The position numbers and the translations under genes are program-made. A stretch of 64,000 nt of DNA, from positions 620,001-684,000 of the forward strand of contig JADJVX010000017.1 in NCBI GenBank assembly GCA_016710385.1. The letters run 5' to 3'. The DNA comes from Actinomycetales bacterium. Lineage in GTDB: Bacteria > Actinomycetota > Actinomycetes > Actinomycetales > Dermatophilaceae. Positions 62,053-64,000 of this stretch are shown here, piece after piece (position 1 is the stretch's first letter; each line of letters starts with the position of its first letter). Under the pieces are notes generated by a model, which searched no databases, was not told the origin of the DNA, and was given only the letters and a program-made list of their open reading frames with translations.

Positions 62053-63342
62053 ATGCCGTCCCACCCACCCGCACGCCGCGCCCGCCTGCTGCTGCCCGGC
62101 CTCGCCCTGGTCGCCCTGGCCGGCGCAGCGGGGTGCTCCGAGGGTGCGACGGCGGTCCCACCCGGGCCCCCACCGGTCCGGTCCAGCACCGGGGCGCTCG
62201 CTTCGACGACGGCATCGGCAGCGACACCCTCGGCCGGTGTCACCACATCCATCACGGCAGCCGCGGCGCCGACGGCCGGCCGGACCGCGCCGGGCAGCGC
62301 AGCGGCCGGCTGCGCCGCCAGCACCGTGACGCAGATGTCGCCGGCCCAACGGGTCGGACAACTGCTCATGGTCGGGGTGGCGCCGGGTGCGTCGAGCGCC
62401 CAGGTCCAGTCCGCCGTGCGCACCCATCACGTGGGGTCGGTGATCTTCCTTGGCGGCTGGACCGGCGCCGCGACCGTGAAGTCGACGGCCGAGTGGCTTC
62501 AGGCGAGCACCCCCGGGCCGGACCTGCTCGTGGCCGCCGATCAGGAGGGCGGCGCGGTCCAACAGCTCAAGGGCACTGGCTTCACGACGCTGCCGAACGC
62601 TCTGCGCCAAGGGACCCTCGACAGCATGACGCTGCGCAAGCAGGCCGAGGGCCTGGGTCGTGAGCTGGCAGCCGCCGGGGTCAACGTCGACCTCGCGCCG
62701 GTGGCCGACACCGTTGCCGCCGACTTCGCGGCCCACAACGGCCCGATCGGGAAGTACTCCCGGCAGTACGGCAGCGACCCGGTGGCCGTCGCCGACGACG
62801 TCGCGACCGTCGTCGACGGCCTGCAGTCCACCGGCATCGTGGCGACCGCGAAGCACTTCCCGGGGCTGGGCCGGGTGAGCGGCAACACCGACTCGACCGC
62901 CGCGGGGATCACCGATGAGGTCACCACCGCAACGGACCCCTACCTCGTGCCCTTCCAGCGGGCCATCGCCCACGACGTGGGGATGGTCATGGTGTCCTCG
63001 GCCCGGTATCCCAACCTGGATGCCACCCAACAGGCCATGTTCTCCGAGCCGATTATCACCGGTCTGCTGCGCACCACGTTGGGCTTCAACGGCGTGGTGA
63101 TCACCGACGACGTGGGCGCCGCCCAAGCCGTGGCAGCCGTCCCGGTCGGTGAGCGGGCCACTCGGTTCGTTGCCGCCGGGGGTGACATCGTGCTCACCGC
63201 GGTCCCCGCTCAGATCCCGGTCATGGCGACTGCGGTGTCGGCCCGGGCACAGGCCGACCCGGCCTTCGCGGCGAAGGTCACCGCGGCGGCGACTCGCGTG
63301 CTCACCCTCAAGGCGGCATACGGGCTGCTGCGCTGCGGTTGA
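62053..63342 (+). CDS. GH3 beta-N-acetylhexosaminidase lipoprotein (NagZ-like)
   Basis: From ATG 62053 the protein has 429 residues: signal peptide with lipobox LAGAAGC (Cys28), an Ala/Thr/Ser/Pro-rich linker to about residue 95, then a GH3 domain with ADQEGGAVQQL, the family motif KHFPGLGR with the catalytic His region, and the nucleophile Asp in GVVITDDVGAA. It should remove terminal GlcNAc from peptidoglycan fragments outside the membrane. The start codon lies inside a copy of the dispersed GGTATGCCGT word, as for the DUF3048 gene. Confidence 0.88.
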   Translation: MPSHPPARRARLLLPGLALVALAGAAGCSEGATAVPPGPPPVRSSTGALASTTASAATPSAGVTTSITAAAAPTAGRTAPGSAAAGCAASTVTQMSPAQRVGQLLMVGVAPGASSAQVQSAVRTHHVGSVIFLGGWTGAATVKSTAEWLQASTPGPDLLVAADQEGGAVQQLKGTGFTTLPNALRQGTLDSMTLRKQAEGLGRELAAAGVNVDLAPVADTVAADFAAHNGPIGKYSRQYGSDPVAVADDVATVVDGLQSTGIVATAKHFPGLGRVSGNTDSTAAGITDEVTTATDPYLVPFQRAIAHDVGMVMVSSARYPNLDATQQAMFSEPIITGLLRTTLGFNGVVITDDVGAAQAVAAVPVGERATRFVAAGGDIVLTAVPAQIPVMATAVSARAQADPAFAAKVTAAATRVLTLKAAYGLLRCG

Positions 63343-63365
63343 CCCGGCACCTGAGCCGGCGGGAT

Positions 63366-64000
63366 TCAGGCCTGGACGAGCGTCACGGGCATCGAGGAGT
63401 CGGCCGGGTGGTCGAGGCCGGAGGGCGTGCGGCCGCGCGAGACCGCAAGCGACCCCAGGGCCGCGACCATGGCTCCGTTGTCCGTGCACAACCCCGGCCG
63501 CGGCACCCGCAACTGAATGCCGGCCGACTCGCAGCGCGCCGCCGCGAGGGCCCTCAGCCGGGAGTTGGCCGCCACCCCGCCGCCGATGAGCAACGTCTCG
63601 ACACCGTGCTCGCGGCAGGCCGCGATCGCCTTGCGGGTGAGCACGTCGACGACCGCCTCCTGGAAGGACGCCGCGACATCGGCCACCGGCACGTCCTCCC
63701 CGGCCGCCTGGCGCAGTTGCACCCAGCGCGAGACTGCCGTCTTCAACCCGGAGAACGAGAAATCGAAGCGGTGCCGGGCTAGATCCCGGCCCGTGGTGAA
63801 ACCCCGGGGGAAGTCGATGGCCAGTCGGTTGCCGTCCCGGGCCGCCCGGTCGATGTGCGGTCCGCCGGGGAAGGGCAGGCCGAGCACGCGCGCGACCTTG
63901 TCGAAGGCTTCCCCCGCCGCGTCGTCGACGGTGGCGCCCAGCGGCCGCACATCGGCGGTGACATCGGGCACGAGCAGGAGGCTGGAGTGGCCACCGGAGA
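63366..64000 (-). CDS. tsaD: tRNA threonylcarbamoyladenosine synthase subunit TsaD, C-terminal part (runs off right edge)
   Basis: The visible 211 codons are the C-terminal part of TsaD (Gcp/Kae1), which attaches the threonylcarbamoyl group to A37 of tRNAs. The frame enters from the right edge with SGGHSSLLLV and contains VDDAAGEAFDKVARVLGLPF, DFSFSGLKTAVSR, LLIGGGVAANSRLR and PRPGLCTDNGAMVAALG (metal-binding Asp). The N-terminal half with the HxxxH metal motif is outside the window. In mycobacteria it lies right beside groES. Confidence 0.95.
   Translation of the reverse strand, partial: SGGHSSLLLVPDVTADVRPLGATVDDAAGEAFDKVARVLGLPFPGGPHIDRAARDGNRLAIDFPRGFTTGRDLARHRFDFSFSGLKTAVSRWVQLRQAAGEDVPVADVAASFQEAVVDVLTRKAIAACREHGVETLLIGGGVAANSRLRALAAARCESAGIQLRVPRPGLCTDNGAMVAALGSLAVSRGRTPSGLDHPADSSMPVTLVQA

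Overview
The window is a very GC-rich, gene-dense actinobacterial chromosome segment. GatD/MurT, WhiB, SigD/RsdA-like proteins, two CIRCE elements in front of groES-groEL1 with a His-rich GroEL tail, and a DUF222 (13E12-type) HNH protein all point to Actinomycetota. I would guess a Micrococcales lineage near Intrasporangiaceae/Dermatophilaceae, with low confidence. I saw no rRNA, tRNA, CRISPR array, transposase or phage gene. Almost everything is ordinary chromosomal coding sequence, with many 4-base start/stop overlaps and compact operons.

Left part (1-26 kb): a DUF6350 fragment and sucCD; a DUF3048 lipoprotein; a B12-binding mutase subunit; a secreted M23 peptidase; the PcrA/UvrD helicase; a quinone oxidoreductase; a LiaRS-like two-component pair divergent from a PspC/LiaF-like protein; Nudix and GT4 genes divergent from a PIG-L deacetylase; the gatD-murT pair for lipid II amidation; guaA, DUF3817 and SURF1; and a heterodimeric ABC exporter whose two nucleotide sites are strongly unequal.

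Middle (26-47 kb): an HNH/DUF222 gene with a LexA-like box; a TetR-controlled cluster (badI-, aliB- and badH-like genes, a further acyl-CoA dehydrogenase and a glutaryl-CoA dehydrogenase-like gene) that reads as an alicyclic-acid or pimeloyl-CoA to glutaryl-CoA degradation route; a YHYH lipoprotein; the lactate operon lldP-lutA-lutB-lutC with a divergent GntR regulator and a double operator; a sulfur/redox group (CstB-like persulfide dioxygenase-rhodanese, NapH-like ferredoxin membrane protein, thioredoxin) with two CsoR/CstR-type operators; and a second two-component system beside a DUF2202 protein.

Right part (47-64 kb): sigD-rsdA-guaB2-guaB3-aldehyde dehydrogenase-GMC oxidase, whiB, groEL1-groES and, further on, tsaD follow the gene order I recall from the Mycobacterium tuberculosis Rv3409c-Rv3419c region. 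Between groES and tsaD sit a THUMP-like methyltransferase, a small unit made of a leader peptide, a three-helix membrane protein and a caspase-like protease, and then rbsK and nagZ.

The strongest unexplained signal is a short DNA word, GGTATGCCGT or its complement ACGGCATACC (core GTATGCC). It occurs roughly 90 times on both strands and in all six codon phases, far above expectation for this composition. The caspase unit is the best candidate for an undescribed protein system.
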